Of a DNA stretch of 64,000 nucleotides, positions 12,220 to 25,468 are shown piece by piece; position 1 is the stretch's first letter; the number at the start of each line of letters is the position of its first letter. The stretch is taken from positions 1 to 64,000 of the forward strand of contig JAKTNV010000754.1 in assembly GCA_022747635.1 (NCBI GenBank), given 5' to 3'. The notes under the pieces are model-generated. The model worked only from the letters and a program-made list of their open reading frames with translations. It was not told the origin of the DNA and did not search any database. The position numbers and the translations under genes were made by a program. Source of the DNA: Hetaerina americana. Taxonomy: Eukaryota > Arthropoda > Insecta > Odonata > Calopterygidae.

Positions 12220-15200
12220 TCACTCGACACAAATCAAACAAAAATGTTTCCATGGTGTGTATTGTTGTTCATTTTCATCAAATAAACAAAATAAAACCCA
12301 GAATAAATCCTGAAAGACAAGAAATGAGCATAAAAGATGCTTTAGCGCTAGTGTTAATGTTACTAAAAGAGCCCAAATTTCTAAAAATATTGCGAAAACA
12401 ACAATCTTCTGTTTTAGAGTGAATGTTTGAGGTGTATAGAAGGCATTTATTTCATTTTTAGAAATTTTAATTTTTCACATTTTTCCATTAAAGGGCCAAA
12501 ACCCCCCTTTGGGTTTCCAGGTGAAAATCTCACTCGACACAAATCAAACAAAAATGTTTCCATGGTGTGTATTGTTGTTCATTTTCATCAAATAAACAAA
12601 ATAAAACCCAGAATAAATCCTGAAAGACAAGAAATGAGCATAAAAGATGCTTCAGCGCTTGTGTTAATGTTACTAAAAGAGGCCAAATTTCTAAAAATAT
12701 TGCGAAAAACAAAAATCTTCTGTTTTAGAGTGAATGTTTGAGGTGTATAGAAGGCATTTATTTCATTTTTAGAAATTTTAATTTTTCACATTTTTCCATG
12801 AAAAGTGCCAATACCCCCCCCTTTGGGTTCTAGGTGAAAATCTCACTCGAAACAAATCAAACAAAAATGTTTCCATGGTGTGTATTGTTGTTCATTTTCA
12901 TCAAATAAACAAAATAAAACCCAGAATAAATCCTGAAAGACAAGAAATGAGCATAAAAGATGCTTCAGCGCTAGTGTTAATGTTACTAAAAGAGCCCAAA
13001 TTTCTAAAAATATTGCGAAAAACATCAATCTTCTGTTTTAGAGTGAATGTTTGAGGTGTATAGAAGGCATTTATTTCATTTTTAGAAATTTTAATTTTTC
13101 ACATTTTTCCATGAAAAGTGCCAATACCCCCCCCTTTGGGTTCTAGGTGAAAATCTCACTCGACACAAATCAAACAAAAATGTTTCCATGGTGTGTATTG
13201 TTGTTCATTTTCATCAAATAAACAAAATGAAACCCAGAATAAATCCTGAAAGACAAAAAATGAGCATAAAAGATGCTTCAGCGCTTGTGTTAATGTTACT
13301 AAAAGAGGCCAAATTTCTAAAAATATTGCGAAAAACAACAATCTTCTGTTTTAGAGTGAATGTTTGGGGTGTATAGAAGGCATTTATTTCATTTTTAGAA
13401 ATTTTAATTTTTCACATTTTTCCATGAAAAGTGCCAATACCCCCCCCTTTGGGTTCTACGTGAAAATCTCACTCGACACAAATCAAACAAAAATGTTTCC
13501 ATGGTGTGTATTGTTGTTCATTTTCATCAAATAAACAAAATAAAACCCAGAATAAATCCTGAAAGACAAGAAATGAGCATAAAAGATGCTTTAGCGCTAG
13601 TGTTAATGTTACTAAAAGAGCCCAAATTTCTAAAAATATTGCGAAAACAACAATCTTCTGTTTTAGAGTGAATGTTTGAGGTGTATAGAAGGCATTTATT
13701 TCATTTTTAGAAATTTTAATTTTTCACATTTTTCCATTAAAGGGCCAATACCCCCCCTTTGGGTTCTAGGTGAAAATCTCACTCGACACAAATCAAACAA
13801 AAATGTTTCCATGGTGTGTATTGTTGTTCATTTTCATCAAATAAACAAAATAAAACCCAGAATAAATCCTGAAAGACAAGAAATGAGCATAAAAGATGCT
13901 TCAGCGCTAGTGTTAATGTTACTAAAAGAGCCCAAATTTCTAAAAATATTGCGAAAAACATCAATCTTCTGTTTTAGAGTGAATGTTTGAGGTGTATAGA
14001 AGGCATTTATTTCATTTTTAGAAATTTTAATTTTTCACATTTTTCCATGAAAAGTGCCAATACCCCCCCCTTTGGGTTCTAGGTGAAAATCTCACTCGAC
14101 ACAAATCAAACAAAAATGTTTCCATGGTGTGTATTGTTGTTCATTTTCATCAAATAAACAAAATGAAACCCAGAATAAATCCTGAAAGACAAAAAATGAG
14201 CATAAAAGATGCTTCAGCGCTTGTGTTAATGTTACTAAAAGAGGCCAAATTTCTAAAAATATTGCGAAAAACAACAATCTTCTGTTTTAGAGTGAATGTT
14301 TGGGGTGTATAGAAGGCATTTATTTCATTTTTAGAAATTTTAATTTTTCACATTTTTCCATGAAAAGTGCCAATACCCCCCCCTTTGGGTTCTAGGTGAA
14401 AATCTCACTCGACACAAATCAAACAAAAATGTTTCCATGGTGTGTATTGTTGTTCATTTTCATCAAATAAACAAAATAAAACCCAGAATAAATCCTGAAA
14501 GACAAGAAATGAGCATAAAAGATGCTTCAGCGCTTGTGTTAATGTTACTAAAAGAGGCCAAATTTCTAAAAATATTGCGAAAAACAACAATCTTCTGTTT
14601 TAGAGTGAATGTTTAGGGTATATAGAAGATATTTATTTCATTTTTAGAAATTTTAATTTTTCACATTTTTCCATGAAAAGTGCCAATACCCACCCTTTGG
14701 GTTCTAGGTGAAAATCTCACTCGACACAAATCAAACAAAAATGTTTCCATGGTGTGTATTGTTGTTCATTTTCATCAAATAAACAAAATAAAACCCAGAA
14801 TAAATCCTGAAAGACAAGAAATGAGCATAAAAGATGCTTCAGCGCTTGTGTTAATGTTACTAAAAGAGGCCAAATTTCTAAAAATATTGCGAAAAACAAC
14901 AATCTTCTGTTTTAGAGTGAATGTTTGGGGTGTATAGAAGGCATTTATTTCATTTTTAGAAATTTTAATTTTTCACATTTTTCCATGAAAAGTGCCAATA
15001 CCCCCCCTTTGGGTTCTAGGTGAAAATCTCACTCGACACAAATCAAACAAAAATGTTTCCATGGTGTGTATTGTTGTTCATTTTCATCAAATAAACAAAA
15101 TAAAACCCAGAATAAATCCTGAAAGACAAGAAATGAGCATAAAAGATGCTTCAGCGCTAGTGTTAATGTTACTAAAAGAGCCCAAATTTCTAAAAATATT

Positions 15201-15341
15201 GCGAAAAACATCAATCTTCTGTTTTAGAGTGAATGTTTGAGGTGTATAGAAGGCATTTATTTCATTTTTAGAAATTTTAATTTTTCACATTTTTCCATGA
15301 AAAGTGCCAATACCCCCCCCTTTGGGTTCTAGGTGAAAATC
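12220..15341. repeat. Transition segment, ten monomers before the first full HOR unit
   Basis: Monomers 12220 (GCTTTAGCG), 12530 (first K junction), 12843 (CGAAAC), 13156 (GAAACCC plus GACAAAAAATG) and 13469 (CTACGTG) repeat in the same order at 22457, 28977 and 38897. Next come 13779 (half-K junction), 14092, 14405, 14717 and 15029. No 37-bp-deleted monomer occurs in this segment. Confidence 0.7.
13779..14091 (+). repeat. Chimeric monomer, breakpoint in the C-tract
   Basis: To the left of the C-tract the sequence is K type (ATTAAAGGGCC, ending near 13746). To the right it is standard type (GGGTTCTAGG, 13761-13770) rather than GGGTTTCCAGG. The two halves of the K block are otherwise always found together, so the join lies between about 13745 and 13767, in or beside the C-tract. 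Confidence 0.7.
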
Positions 15342-16805
15342 TCACTCGACACAAATCAAACAAAAATGTTTCCATGGTGTGTATTGTTGTTCATTTTCAT
15401 CAAATAAACAAAATGAAACCCAGAATAAATCCTGAAAGACAAAAAATGAGCATAAAAGATGCTTCAGCGCTTGTGTTAATGTTACTAAAAGAGGCCAAAT
15501 TTCTAAAAATATTGCGAAAAACAACAATCTTCTGTTTTAGAGTGAATGTTTGGGGTGTATAGAAGGCATTTATTTCATTTTTAGAAATTTTAATTTTTCA
15601 CATTTTTCCATGAAAAGTGCCAATACCCCCCCCTTTGGGTTCTACGTGAAAATCTCACTCGACACAAATCAAACAAAAATGTTTCCATGGTGTGTATTGT
15701 TGTTCATTTTCATCAAATAAACAAAATAAAACCCAGAATAAATCCTGAAAGACAAGAAATGAGCATAAAAGATGCTTTAGCGCTAGTGTTAATGTTACTA
15801 AAAGAGCCCAAATTTCTAAAAATATTGCGAAAAACATCAATCTTCTGTTTTAGAGTGAATGTTTGAGGTGTATAGAAGGCATTTATTTCATTTTTAGAAA
15901 TTTTAATTTTTCACATTTTTCCATTAAAGGGCCAATACCCCCCTTTGGGTTTCCAGGTGAAAATCTCACTCGACACAAATCAAACAAAAATGTTTCCATG
16001 GTGTGTATTGTTGTTCATTTTCATCAAATAAACAAAATAAAACCCAGAATAAATCCTGAAAGACAAGAAATGAGCATAAAAGATGCTTCAGCGCTTGTGT
16101 TAATGTTACTAAAAGAGGCCAAATTTCTAAAAATATTGCGAAAAACAACAATCTTCTGTTTTAGAGTGAATGTTTGGGGTGTATAGAAGGCATTTATTTC
16201 ATTTTTAGAAATTTTAATTTTTCACATTTTTCCATGAAAAGTGCCAATACCACCCCCTTTGGGTTCTAGGTGAAAATCTCACTCGACACAAATCAAACAA
16301 AAATGTTTCCATGGTGTGTATTGTTGTTCATTTTCATCAAATAAACAAAAGAAAACCCAGAATAAATCCTGAAAGACAAGAAATGAGCATAAAAGATGCT
16401 TCAGCGCTAGTGTTAATGTTACTAAAAGAGCCCAAATTTCTAAAAATATTGCGAAAAACAACAATCTTCTGTTTTAGAGTGAATATTTGAGGTGTATAGA
16501 AGGCATTTATTTCATTTTTAGAAATTTTAATTTTTCTCATTTTTCCATTAAAGGGCCAATACCCCCCTTTGGGTTTCCAGGTGAAAATCTCACTCGACAC
16601 AAATCAAACAAAAATGTTTCCATGGTGTATATTGTTGTTCATTTTCATCAAATAAACAAAATAAAACCCAGAATAAATCCTGAAAGACAAGAAATGAGCA
16701 TAAAAGATCCTTCAGCGCTAGTGTTAATGTTACTAAAAGAACCCAAATTTCTAAAAATATTGCGAAAAACAACAATCTTCTGTTTTAGAGTGAATGTTTG
16801 AGGTG

Positions 16806-16813
16806 TATATAAG
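16806..16813 (+). other. TATATAAG motif in a core monomer (one of ten)
   Basis: In the fifth core monomer a single G-to-T change turns GTATAGAAGG into GTATATAAGG, giving TATATAAG. The same change is in monomers 21554, 28074, 33657, 37994, 42955, 47914, 52565, 55971 and 60934, about 216 bp after the phase motif, so it occurs once per HOR unit. It resembles a eukaryotic TATA box, but no gene or start site accompanies it. I record it as a motif, not as a promoter. Confidence 0.4.
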
Positions 16814-17178
16814 GCATTTATTTCATTTTTAGAAATTTTAATTTTTCACATTTTTCCATGAAAAGTGCCAATACCCCCCCCCTTTGGGTTCTAGGTGAAA
16901 ATCTCACTCGACACAAATCAAACAAAAATGTTTCCATGGTGTGTATTGTTGTTCATTTTCATCAAATAAACAAAATAAAACCCAGAATAAATCCTGAAAG
17001 ACAAGAAATGAGCATAAAAGATGCTTCAGCGCTAGTGTTAATGTTACTAAAAGAGCCCAAATTTCTAAAAATATTGCGAAAAACAACAATCTTCTGTTTT
17101 AGAGTGAATATTTGAGGTGTATAGAAGGCATTTATTTCATTTTTAGAAATTTTAATTTTTCTCATTTTTCCATGAAAA

Positions 17179-17454
17179 GTGCCAATACACAAATCAAACA
17201 AAAATGTTTTCATGGTGTGTATTATTGTTCATTTTCATCAAATAAACAAAATAAAACCCAGAATAAATCCTGAAAGACAAGAAATGAGCATAAAAGATGC
17301 TTCAGCGCTAGTGTTAATGTTACTAAAAGAGCCCAAATTTCTAAAAATATTGCGAAAAACAACAATCTTCTGTTATAGAGTGAATGTTTGAGGTGTATAG
17401 AAGGCATTTATTTCATTTTTAGAAATTTTAATTTTTCACATTTTTCCATGAAAA
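17179..17454 (+). repeat. Short monomer 1 (276 bp, 37-bp deletion)
   Basis: The C-tract, TTTGGGTTCTAGG and the phase motif are missing: CCAATAC runs directly into ACAAATCAAAC. AC stands at both edges of the lost segment, so a 2-bp microhomology marks the deletion (17187-17188). The copy also has TTTTCATGG (CCATGG site lost), TATTATTG and CTGTTATAGAG. It ends the seven-monomer core. Confidence 0.9.
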
Positions 17455-19533
17455 GTGCCAATACCCCCCCCTTTGGGTTCTAGGTGAAAATCTCACTCGA
17501 CACAAATCAAACAAAAATGTTTCCATGGTGTGTATTGTTGTTCATTTTCATCAAATAAACAAATTAAAACCCAGAATAAATCCTGAAAGACAAGAAATGA
17601 GCATAAAAGATGCTTCAGCGCTAGTGTTAATGTTACTAAAAGAGCCCAAATTTCTAAAAATATTGCGAAAAACAACAATCTTCTGTTTTAGAGTGAATGT
17701 TTGAGGTGTATAGAAGGCATTTATTTCATTTTTAGAAATTTTAATTTTTCACATTTTTCCATGAAAAGTTCCAATACCCCCCCCTTTGGGTTCTTGGTGA
17801 AAATCTCACTCCACACAAATCAAACAAAAATGTTTCCATGGTGTGTATTGTTGTTCATTTTCATCAAATAAACAAAATAAAACCCAGAATAAATCCTGAA
17901 AGACAAGAAATGAGCATAAAAGATGCTTCAGCGCTAGTGTTAATGTTACTAAAAGAGCCCAAATTTATAAAAAAATTGCGAAAAACAACAATCTTCTGTT
18001 TTAGAGTGAATGTTTGAGGTGTATAGAAGGCATTTATTTCATTTTTAGAAATTTTAATTTTTCACATTTTTCCATGAAAAGTGCCAATACCCCCCCCCTT
18101 TGGGTTCTAGGTGAAAATCTCACTTGACACAAATCAAACAAAAATGTTTCCATGGTGTGTATTGTTGTTCATTTTCATCAAATAAACAAAATAAAACCCA
18201 GAATAAATCCTGAAAGACAAGAAATGAGCAAAAAAGATGCTTCAGCGCTGGTGTTAATGCTACTAAAAGAGCCCAAATTTCTAAAAATATTGCGAAAAAC
18301 AACAATCTTCTGTTTTAGAGTAAATGTTTGAGGTGTATAGAAGGCATTTATTTCATTTTTAGAAATTTTAATTTTTCACATTTTTCCATGAAAAGTTCCA
18401 ATACCCCCACCTTTGGGTTCTTGGTGAAAATCTCACTCCACACAAATCAAACAAAAATGTTTCCATGGTGTGTATTGTTGTTCATTTTCATCAAATAAAC
18501 AAAATAAAACCCAGAATAAATCCTGAAAGACAAGAAATGAGCATAAAAGATGCTTTAGCGCTAGTGTTAATGTTACTAAAAGAGCCCAAATTTCTAAAAA
18601 TATTGCGAAAACAACAATCTTCTGTTTTAGAGTGAATGTTTGAGGTGTATAGAAGGCATTTATTTCATTTTTAGAAATTTTAATTTTTCACATTTTTCCA
18701 TTAAAGGGCCAATACCCCCCTTTGGGTTTCCAGGTGAAAATCTCACTCGACACAAATCAAACAAAAATGTTTCCATGGTGTGTATTGTTGTTCATTTTCA
18801 TCAAATAAACAAAATAAAACCCAGAATAAATCCTGAAAGACAAGAAATGAGCATAAAAGATGCTTCAGCGCTTGTGTTAATGTTACTAAAAGAGGCCAAA
18901 TTTCTAAAAATATTGCGAAAAACAACAATCTTCTGTTTTAGAGTGAATGTTTAGGGTATATAGAAGGCATTTATTTCATTTTTAGAAATTTTAATTTTTC
19001 ACATTTTTCCATGAAAAGTGCCAATACCCCCCCTTTGGGTTCTAGGTGAAAATCTCACTCGACACAAATCAAACAAAAATGTTTCCATGGTGTGTATTGT
19101 TGTTCATTTTCATCAAATAAACAAAATAAAACCCAGAATAAATCCTGAAAGACAAGAAATGAGCATAAAAGATGCTTCAGCGCTTGTGTTAATGTTACTA
19201 AAAGAGGCCAAATTTCTAAAAATATTGCGAAAAACAACAATCTTCTGTTTTAGAGTGAATGTTTGGGGTGTATAGAAGGCATTTATTTCATTTTTAGAAA
19301 TTTTAATTTTTCACATTTTTCCATGAAAAGTGCCAATACCCCCCCTTTGGGTTCTAGGTGAAAATCTCACTCGACACAAATCAAACAAAAATGTTTCCAT
19401 GGTGTGTATTGTTGTTCATTTTCATCAAATAAACAAAATAAAACCCAGAATAAATCCTGAAAGACAAGAAATGAGCATAAAAGATGCTTTAGCGCTAGTG
19501 TTAATGTTACTAAAAGAGCCCAAATTTCTAAAA

Positions 19534-19572
19534 ATTCACTCTAAAACAAAAATCTTCTGTTTTAGAGTGAAT
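19534..19572. repeat. Perfect hairpin, 14-bp stem, 11-nt loop (copy 1)
   Basis: ATTCACTCTAAAAC (19534-19547) is the exact reverse complement of GTTTTAGAGTGAAT (19559-19572), with loop AAAAATCTTCT. Ordinary monomers have ATATTGCGAAAAAC in place of the left arm. Seven consecutive bases differ (19536-19542), and all seven equal the reverse complement of AGAGTGA at 19564-19570. This copy sits on a GCTTTAGCG, GAGCCC monomer body. Confidence 0.9.
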
Positions 19573-22142
19573 GTTTGAGGTGTATAGAAGGCATTTATTT
19601 CATTTTTAGAAATTTTAATTTTTCACATTTTTCCATGAAAAGTGCCAATACCCCCCCCTTTGGGTTCTAGGTGAAAATCTCACTCGACACAAATCAAACA
19701 AAAATGTTTCCATGGTGTGTATTGTTGTTCATTTTCATCAAATAAACAAAATAAAACCCAGAATAAATCCTGAAAGACAAGAAATGAGCATAAAAGATGC
19801 TTCAGCGCTAGTGTTAATGTTACTAAAAGAGCCCAAATTTCTAAAAATATTGCGAAAAACATCAATCTTCTGTTTTAGAGTGAATGTTTGAGGTGTATAG
19901 AAGGCATTTATTTCATTTTTAGAAATTTTAATTTTTCACATTTTTCCATGAAAAGTGCCAATACCCCCCCCTTTGGGTTCTAGGTGAAAATCTCACTCGA
20001 CACAAATCAAACAAAAATGTTTCCATGGTGTGTATTGTTGTTCATTTTCATCAAATAAACAAAATGAAACCCAGAATAAATCCTGAAAGACAAGAAATGA
20101 GCATAAAAGATGCTTTAGCGCTAGTGTTAATGTTACTAAAAGAGGCCAAATTTCTAAAAATATTGCGAAAAACAACAATCTTCTGTTTTAGAGTGAATGT
20201 TTGGGGTGTATAGAAGGCATTTATTTCATTTTTAGAAATTTTAATTTTTCACATTTTTCCATGAAAAGTGCCAATACCCCCCCCTTTGGGTTCTAGGTGA
20301 AAATCTCACTCGACACAAATCAAACAAAAATGTTTCCATGGTGTGTATTGTTGTTCATTTTCATCAAATAAACAAAATGAAACCCAGAATAAATCCTGAA
20401 AGACAAAAAATGAGCATAAAAGATGCTTCAGCGCTTGTGTTAATGTTACTAAAAGAGGCCAAATTTCTAAAAATATTGCGAAAAACAACAATCTTCTGTT
20501 TTAGAGTGAATGTTTGGGGTGTATAGAAGGCATTTATTTCATTTTTAGAAATTTTAATTTTTCACATTTTTCCATGAAAAGTGCCAATACCCCCCCCTTT
20601 GGGTTCTACGTGAAAATCTCACTCGACACAAATCAAACAAAAATGTTTCCATGGTGTGTATTGTTGTTCATTTTCATCAAATAAACAAAATAAAACCCAG
20701 AATAAATCCTGAAAGACAAGAAATGAGCATAAAAGATGCTTTAGCGCTAGTGTTAATGTTACTAAAAGAGCCCAAATTTCTAAAAATATTGCGAAAAACA
20801 TCAATCTTCTGTTTTAGAGTGAATGTTTGAGGTGTATAGAAGGCATTTATTTCATTTTTAGAAATTTTAATTTTTCACATTTTTCCATTAAAGGGCCAAT
20901 ACCCCCCTTTGGGTTTCCAGGTGAAAATCTCACTCGACACAAATCAAACAAAAATGTTTCCATGGTGTGTATTGTTGTTCATTTTCATCAAATAAACAAA
21001 ATAAAACCCAGAATAAATCCTGAAAGACAAGAAATGAGCATAAAAGATGCTTCAGCGCTTGTGTTAATGTTACTAAAAGAGGCCAAATTTCTAAAAATAT
21101 TGCGAAAAACAACAATCTTCTGTTTTAGAGTGAATGTTTGGGGTGTATAGAAGGCATTTATTTCATTTTTAGAAATTTTAATTTTTCACATTTTTCCATG
21201 AAAAGTGCCTATACCACCCCCTTTGGGTTCTAGGTGAAAATCTCACTCGACACAAATCAAACAAAAATGTTTCCATGGTGTGTATTGTTGTTCATTTTCA
21301 TCAAATAAACAAAAGAAAACCCAGAATAAATCCTGAAAGACAAGAAATGAGCATAAAAGATGCTTCAGCGCTAGTGTTAATGTTACTAAAAGAGCCCAAA
21401 TTTCTAAAAATATTGCGAAAAACAACAATCTTCTGTTTAAGAGTGAATGTTTGAGGTGTATAGAAGGCATTTATTTCATTTTTAGAAATTTTAATTTTTC
21501 ACATTTTTCCATTAAAGGGCCAATACCCCCCTTTGGGTTTCCAGGTGAAAATCTCACTCGACACAAATCAAACAAAAATGTTTCCATGGTGTATATTGTT
21601 GTTCATTTTCATCAAATAAACAAAATAAAACCCAGAATAAATCCTGAAAGACAAGAAATGAGCATAAAAGATCCTTCAGCGCTAGTGTTAATGTTACTAA
21701 AAGAACCCAAATTTCTAAAAATATTGCGAAAAACAACAATCTTCTGTTTTAGAGTGAATGTTTGAGGTGTATATAAGGCATTTATTTCATTTTTAGAAAT
21801 TTTAATTTTTCACATTTTTCCATGAAAAGTGCCAATACCCCCCCCCTTTGGGTTCTAGGTGAAAATCTCACTCGACACAAATCAAACAAAAATGTTTCCA
21901 TGGTGTGTATTGTTGTTCATTTTCATCAAATAAACAAAATAAAACCCAGAATAAATCCTGAAAGACAAGAAATGAGCATAAAAGATGCTTCAGCGCTAGT
22001 GTTAATGTTACTAAAAGAGCCCAAATTTCTAAAAATATTGCGAAAAACAACAATCTTCTGTTTTAGAGTGAATATTTGAGGTGTATAGAAGGCATTTATT
22101 TCATTTTTAGAAATTTTAATTTTTCTCATTTTTCCATGAAAA

Positions 22143-22418
22143 GTGCCAATACACAAATCAAACAAAAATGTTTTCATGGTGTGTATTATTGTTCATTTTC
22201 ATCAAATAAACAAAATAAAACCCAGAATAAATCCTGAAAGACAAGAAATGAGCATAAAAGATGCTTCAGCGCTAGTGTTAATGTTACTAAAAGAGCCCAA
22301 ATTTCTAAAAATATTGCGAAAAACAACAATCTTCTGTTATAGAGTGAATGTTTGAGGTGTATAGAAGGCATTTATTTCATTTTTAGAAATTTTAATTTTT
22401 CACATTTTTCCATGAAAA
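22143..22418 (+). repeat. Short monomer 2
   Basis: Same 37-bp deletion and linked substitutions as the first. It is followed by a GCTTTAGCG monomer rather than the AAATTAAAACC monomer. Confidence 0.9.
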
Positions 22419-25400
22419 GTGCCAATACCCCCCCCTTTGGGTTCTAGGTGAAAATCTCACTCGACACAAATCAAACAAAAATGTTTCCATGGTGTGTATT
22501 GTTGTTCATTTTCATCAAATAAACAAAATAAAACCCAGAATAAATCCTGAAAGACAAGAAATGAGCATAAAAGATGCTTTAGCGCTAGTGTTAATGTTAC
22601 TAAAAGAGCCCAAATTTCTAAAAATATTGCGAAAACAACAATCTTCTGTTTTAGAGTGAATGTTTGAGGTGTATAGAAGGCATTTATTTCATTTTTAGAA
22701 ATTTTAATTTTTCACATTTTTCCATTAAAGGGCCAAAACCCCCCTTTGGGTTTCCAGGTGAAAATCTCACTCGACACAAATCAAACAAAAATGTTTCCAT
22801 GGTGTGTATTGTTGTTCATTTTCATCAAATAAACAAAATAAAACCCAGAATAAATCCTGAAAGACAAGAAATGAGCATAAAAGATGCTTCAGCGCTTGTG
22901 TTAATGTTACTAAAAGAACCCAAATTTCTAAAAATATTGCGAAAAACAAAAATCTTCTGTTTTAGAGTGAATGTTTGAGGTGTATAGAAGGCATTTATTT
23001 CATTTTTAGAAATTTTAATTTTTCACATTTTTCCATGAAAAGTGCCAATACCCCCCCCTTTGGGTTCTAGGTGAAAATCTCACTCGAAACAAATCAAACA
23101 AAAATGTTTCCATGGTGTGTATTGTTGTTCATTTTCATCAAATAAACAAAATAAAACCCAGAATAAATCCTGAAAGACAAGAAATGAGCAAAAAAGATGC
23201 TTCAGCGCTAGTGTTAATGTTACTAAAAGAGCCCAAATTTCTAAAAATATTGCGAAAAACATCAATCTTCTGTTTTAGAGTGAATGTTTGAGGTGTATAG
23301 AAGGCATTTATTTCATTTTTAGAAATTTTAATTTTTCACATTTTTCCATGAAAAGTGCCAATACCCCCCCCTTTGGGTTCTAGGTGAAAATCTCACTCGA
23401 CACAAATCAAACAAAAATGTTTCCATGGTGTGTATTGTTGTTCATTTTCATCAAATAAACAAAATGAAACCCAGAATAAATCCTGAAAGACAAAAAATGA
23501 GCATAAAAGATGCTTCAGCGCTTGTGTTAATGTTACTAAAAGAGGCCAAATTTCTAAAAATATTGCGAAAAACAACAATCTTCTGTTTTAGAGTGAATGT
23601 TTGGGGTGTATAGAAGGCATTTATTTCATTTTTAGAAATTTTAATTTTTCACATTTTTCCATGAAAAGTGCCAATACCCCCCCCTTTGGGTTCTACGTGA
23701 AAATCTCACTCGACACAAATCAAACAAAAATGTTTCCATGGTGTGTATTGTTGTTCATTTTCATCAAATAAACAAAATAAAACCCAGAATAAATCCTGAA
23801 AGACAAGAAATGAGCATAAAAGATGCTTTAGCGCTAGTGTTAATGTTACTAAAAGAGCCCAAATTTCTAAAAATATTGCGAAAACAACAATCTTCTGTTT
23901 TAGAGTGAATGTTTGAGGTGTATAGAAGGCATTTATTTCATTTTTAGAAATTTTAATTTTTCACATTTTTCCATTAAAGGGCCAATACCCCCCTTTGGGT
24001 TTCCAGGTGAAAATCTCACTCGACACAAATCAAACAAAAATGTTTCCATGGTGTGTATTGTTGTTCATTTTCATCAAATAAACAAAATAAAACCCAGAAT
24101 AAATCCTGAAAGACAAGAAATGAGCATAAAAGATGCTTCAGCGCTTGTGTTAATGTTACTAAAAGAGGCCAAATTTCTAAAAATATTGCGAAAAACAACA
24201 ATCTTCTGTTTTAGAGTGAATGTTTAGGGTATATAGAAGATATTTATTTCATTTTTAGAAATTTTAATTTTTCACATTTTTCCATGAAAAGTGCCAATAC
24301 CCCCCCTTTGGGTTCTAGGTGAAAATCTCACTCGACACAAATCAAACAAAAATGTTTCCATGGTGTGTATTGTTGTTCATTTTCATCAAATAAACAAAAT
24401 AAAACCCAGAATAAATCCTGAAAGACAAGAAATGAGCATAAAAGATGCTTCAGGGCTAGTGTTAATGTTACTAAAAGAGGCCAAATTTCTAAAAATATTG
24501 CGAGAAACAACAATCTTCTGTTTTAGAGTGAATGTTTGAGGTGTATAGAAGGCATTTATTTCATTTTTAGAAATTTTAATTTTTCACATTTTTCCATGAA
24601 AAGTGCCAATACCCCCCCCTTTGGGTTCTACGTGAAAATCTCACTCGACACAAATCAAACAAAAATGTTTCCATGGTGTGTATTGTTGTTCATTTTCATC
24701 AAATAAACAAAATAAAACCCAGAATAAATCCTGAAAGACAAGAAATGAGCATAAAAGATGCTTTAGCGCTAGTGTTAATGTTACTAAAAGAGCCCAAATT
24801 TCTAAAAATATTGCGAAAACAACAATCTTCTGTTTTAGAGTGAATGTTTGAGGTGTATAGAAGGCATTTATTTCATTTTTAGAAATTTTAATTTTTCACA
24901 TTTTTCCATTAAAGGGCCAATACCCCCCTTTGGGTTTCCAGGTGAAAATCTCACTCGACACAAATCAAACAAAAATGTTTCCATGGTGTGTATTGTTGTT
25001 CATTTTCATCAAATAAACAAAATAAAACCCAGAATAAATCCTGAAAGACAAGAAATGAGCATAAAAGATGCTTCAGCGCTTGTGTTAATGTTACTAAAAG
25101 AGGCCAAATTTCTAAAAATATTGCGAAAAACAACAATCTTCTGTTTTAGAGTGAATGTTTAGGGTATATAGAAGATATTTATTTCATTTTTAGAAATTTT
25201 AATTTTTCACATTTTTCCATGAAAAGTGCCAATACCCCCCCTTTGGGTTCTAGGTGAAAATCTCACTCGACACAAATCAAACAAAAATGTTTCCATGGTG
25301 TGTATTGTTGTTCATTTTCATCAAATAAACAAAATAAAACCCAGAATAAATCCTGAAAGACAAGAAATGAGCATAAAAGATGCTTCAGCGCTTGTGTTAA

Positions 25401-25429
25401 TGTTACTTAAAGAGGCCAAATTTCTAAAA

Positions 25430-25468
25430 ATTCACTCTAAAACAAAAATCTTCTGTTTTAGAGTGAAT
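25430..25468. repeat. Perfect hairpin (copy 2)
   Basis: Same 14-11-14 structure, on a CTTGTG, TTACTTAAAG, GAGGCC monomer body. Confidence 0.9.

Larger units (their letters stand above)
15342..20305. repeat. HOR unit 1, 16 monomers, 4,964 bp
   Basis: The core comprises 15342 (GAAACCC, GACAAAAAATG), 15655 (CTACGTG, GCTTTAGCG), 15966 (K), 16279 (CCACCCCC head, AGAAAACCC, GAATATTTG tail), 16590 (K, GTATATTG, ATCCTTC, GAACCC), 16904 (nine-C tract, GAATATTTG) and the short monomer at 17179. It continues with 17493 (AAATTAAAACC), 17806 (TTCTTGG, CTCCAC), 18120 (CACTTGAC), 18433, 18743 (K), 19055, 19367 (hairpin), 19680 and 19993. Confidence 0.85.

Noticed and set aside
19534..19572. Rho-independent terminator at the hairpin
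   Set aside because: The stem is AT-rich, it is not followed by a T-run on either strand in the expected position, there is no upstream gene, and the context is eukaryotic satellite.
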